NCBI RefSeq assembly: GCF_014651015.1
Contig: NZ_BMWB01000015.1
Coordinates: 62,001-126,000 of the forward strand
Direction of reading: 5' to 3'
DNA length: 64,000 nt
DNA from: Streptomyces xantholiticus
GTDB lineage: Bacteria > Actinomycetota > Actinomycetes > Streptomycetales > Streptomycetaceae
The notes beneath the pieces are model-generated. The model was given only the letters and a program-made list of their open reading frames with translations, had not been told where the DNA came from and did no database searches. This document shows positions 63,589 to 64,000 of the stretch, piece after piece (the first letter of the stretch is position 1; each line of letters opens with the position of its first letter). Made by a program: the position numbers and the translations under genes.

Positions 63589-64000
63589 TCAGGTTGCGGG
63601 TCCGCTGAAACGCTCCAGGGCGGCCATGATCCTGCACACGTCCGGCGGCTCGGCCGCTCCCAGCGCCGGGCGCCCCCTGGCGAGGACCTTCTGCAGCCTG
63701 CGGGAGGTGCGGCGAAGGGCGGACCGGTCGCCGTCTCCCGGGGTGACACCGAGGGCGGCGCGGATGACGTCCGTGTAGACGGACTGGGCCCGCTTGTACC
63801 GGAGAAGATACGGAAGGTCAGCCCGCCATCCGTACGAGCCGCCCGGCCGCGCCTCCTCCACGGCGCGGTGCCAGCGCCGCGCCACGTCCGCCTCCTGCTC
63901 CGGCGGGTAGTCCATCAGGTGCAGGTGGGTGGCGAGGTCGTACAGCGGATCACCGAACATCGCCAGCTCCCAGTCGATGGTCCACAGCCGGCCGTCGCCG
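63589..64000 (-). CDS. APH-fold phosphotransferase, C-terminal part (cut by window end)
   Basis: The minus strand reads GDGRLWTIDWELAMFGDPLYDLATHLHLMDYPPEQEADVARRWHRAVEEARPGG and more to a TGA. IDWELA is the DFG-like metal-binding strand of choline/aminoglycoside kinases, followed by the usual GDPLYDLA helix. The N-lobe and HxD loop lie beyond base 64000. The substrate is unknown. This is one of four APH-fold sequences seen in the window, two of which are decayed; the kinase-like island protein is distinct. Confidence 0.82.
   Translation of the reverse strand, partial: GDGRLWTIDWELAMFGDPLYDLATHLHLMDYPPEQEADVARRWHRAVEEARPGGSYGWRADLPYLLRYKRAQSVYTDVIRAALGVTPGDGDRSALRRTSRRLQKVLARGRPALGAAEPPDVCRIMAALERFSGPAT

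Noticed and set aside
63542..63778. 78-codon plus-strand frame after AGGAGGAG
   Set aside because: From about 63589 it is antisense to the phosphotransferase gene, which has clear motifs. Kept only as a possible gene-start relic in the findings.

Overview
The window is a GC-rich actinomycete chromosome segment, almost certainly Streptomyces. The evidence is frequent GTG starts, high-GC codon use, and the marker genes MsiK (multiple-sugar ABC ATPase), MshA (mycothiol), a CdgB-type diguanylate cyclase, PhoR-PhoP/PhoU, CarD and DasR-type dre operators. From memory, the backbone order (otsA, nagKA, cdgB, a SoxR-box oxidoreductase, msiK, cysS, ispFD, carD, phoPR/phoU, gpm, mshA) matches the S. coelicolor SCO42xx core. 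No database search was possible, so family names come from motifs and recall.

Layout. 0-3.9 kb: end of a glucosyl-3-phosphoglycerate synthase, then convergent otsA/otsB and a DUF3263 regulator. 3.9-10 kb: an amino-sugar block (solute-binding lipoprotein, divergent SIS isomerase, nagK-nagA, PfkB kinase) with two dre-like sites; a third lies before msiK at 29.5 kb, so the orphan binding protein and the shared ATPase look co-regulated. 10-23.4 kb: core and housekeeping genes, namely a CBM35-like membrane protein, cdgB, a flavin reductase, arfB, terD, an M1 peptidase, a pentapeptide protein, and two FAD enzymes. A quinone-oxidoreductase-like gene here has a perfect SoxR-type box. Two decayed genes also lie here: a response regulator without its start and a deleted phosphotransferase.

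23.4-29.4 kb is an accessory island next to tRNA-Thr(TGU). It holds a Nudix hydrolase, an XRE/TPR regulator with a palindromic operator candidate, several very small proteins, and a His/Cys-rich small protein paired with a kinase-like protein. It also holds two decayed tyrosine integrases and a 3' half of tRNA-Arg(ACG) that looks like an attachment-site scar. The kinase pair is the best candidate for an undescribed module.

29.6-53.9 kb is again core: msiK, a sugar nucleotidyltransferase, DoxX, rlmB, cysS, ispF-ispD, carD, phoP-phoR/phoU with a PHO-box-like element, a 49-residue Cys-rich protein, gpmA, an MFS transporter, a YbjN protein and mshA with a sigma-R-like promoter. It continues with a methyltransferase, an NlpC/P60 hydrolase, a SpoIIE-type phosphatase with receiver domain, and an XRE regulator downstream of a perfect 28-bp palindrome.

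54.1-58.4 kb is a second scar zone. It contains fragments of a TnsA-like endonuclease, an AraC regulator, a telomere terminal protein (Tpg) and a phosphotransferase, around an intact large LuxR-family ATPase regulator. 58.4-64 kb holds a hypothetical protein, an aldo/keto reductase overlapped by a HelD/HelR-like helicase, two translationally coupled TetR regulators and a truncated phosphotransferase at the window edge. Many genes carry a TANNNT hexamer 6-7 nt before the start codon and no ribosome binding site, which suggests many leaderless mRNAs.
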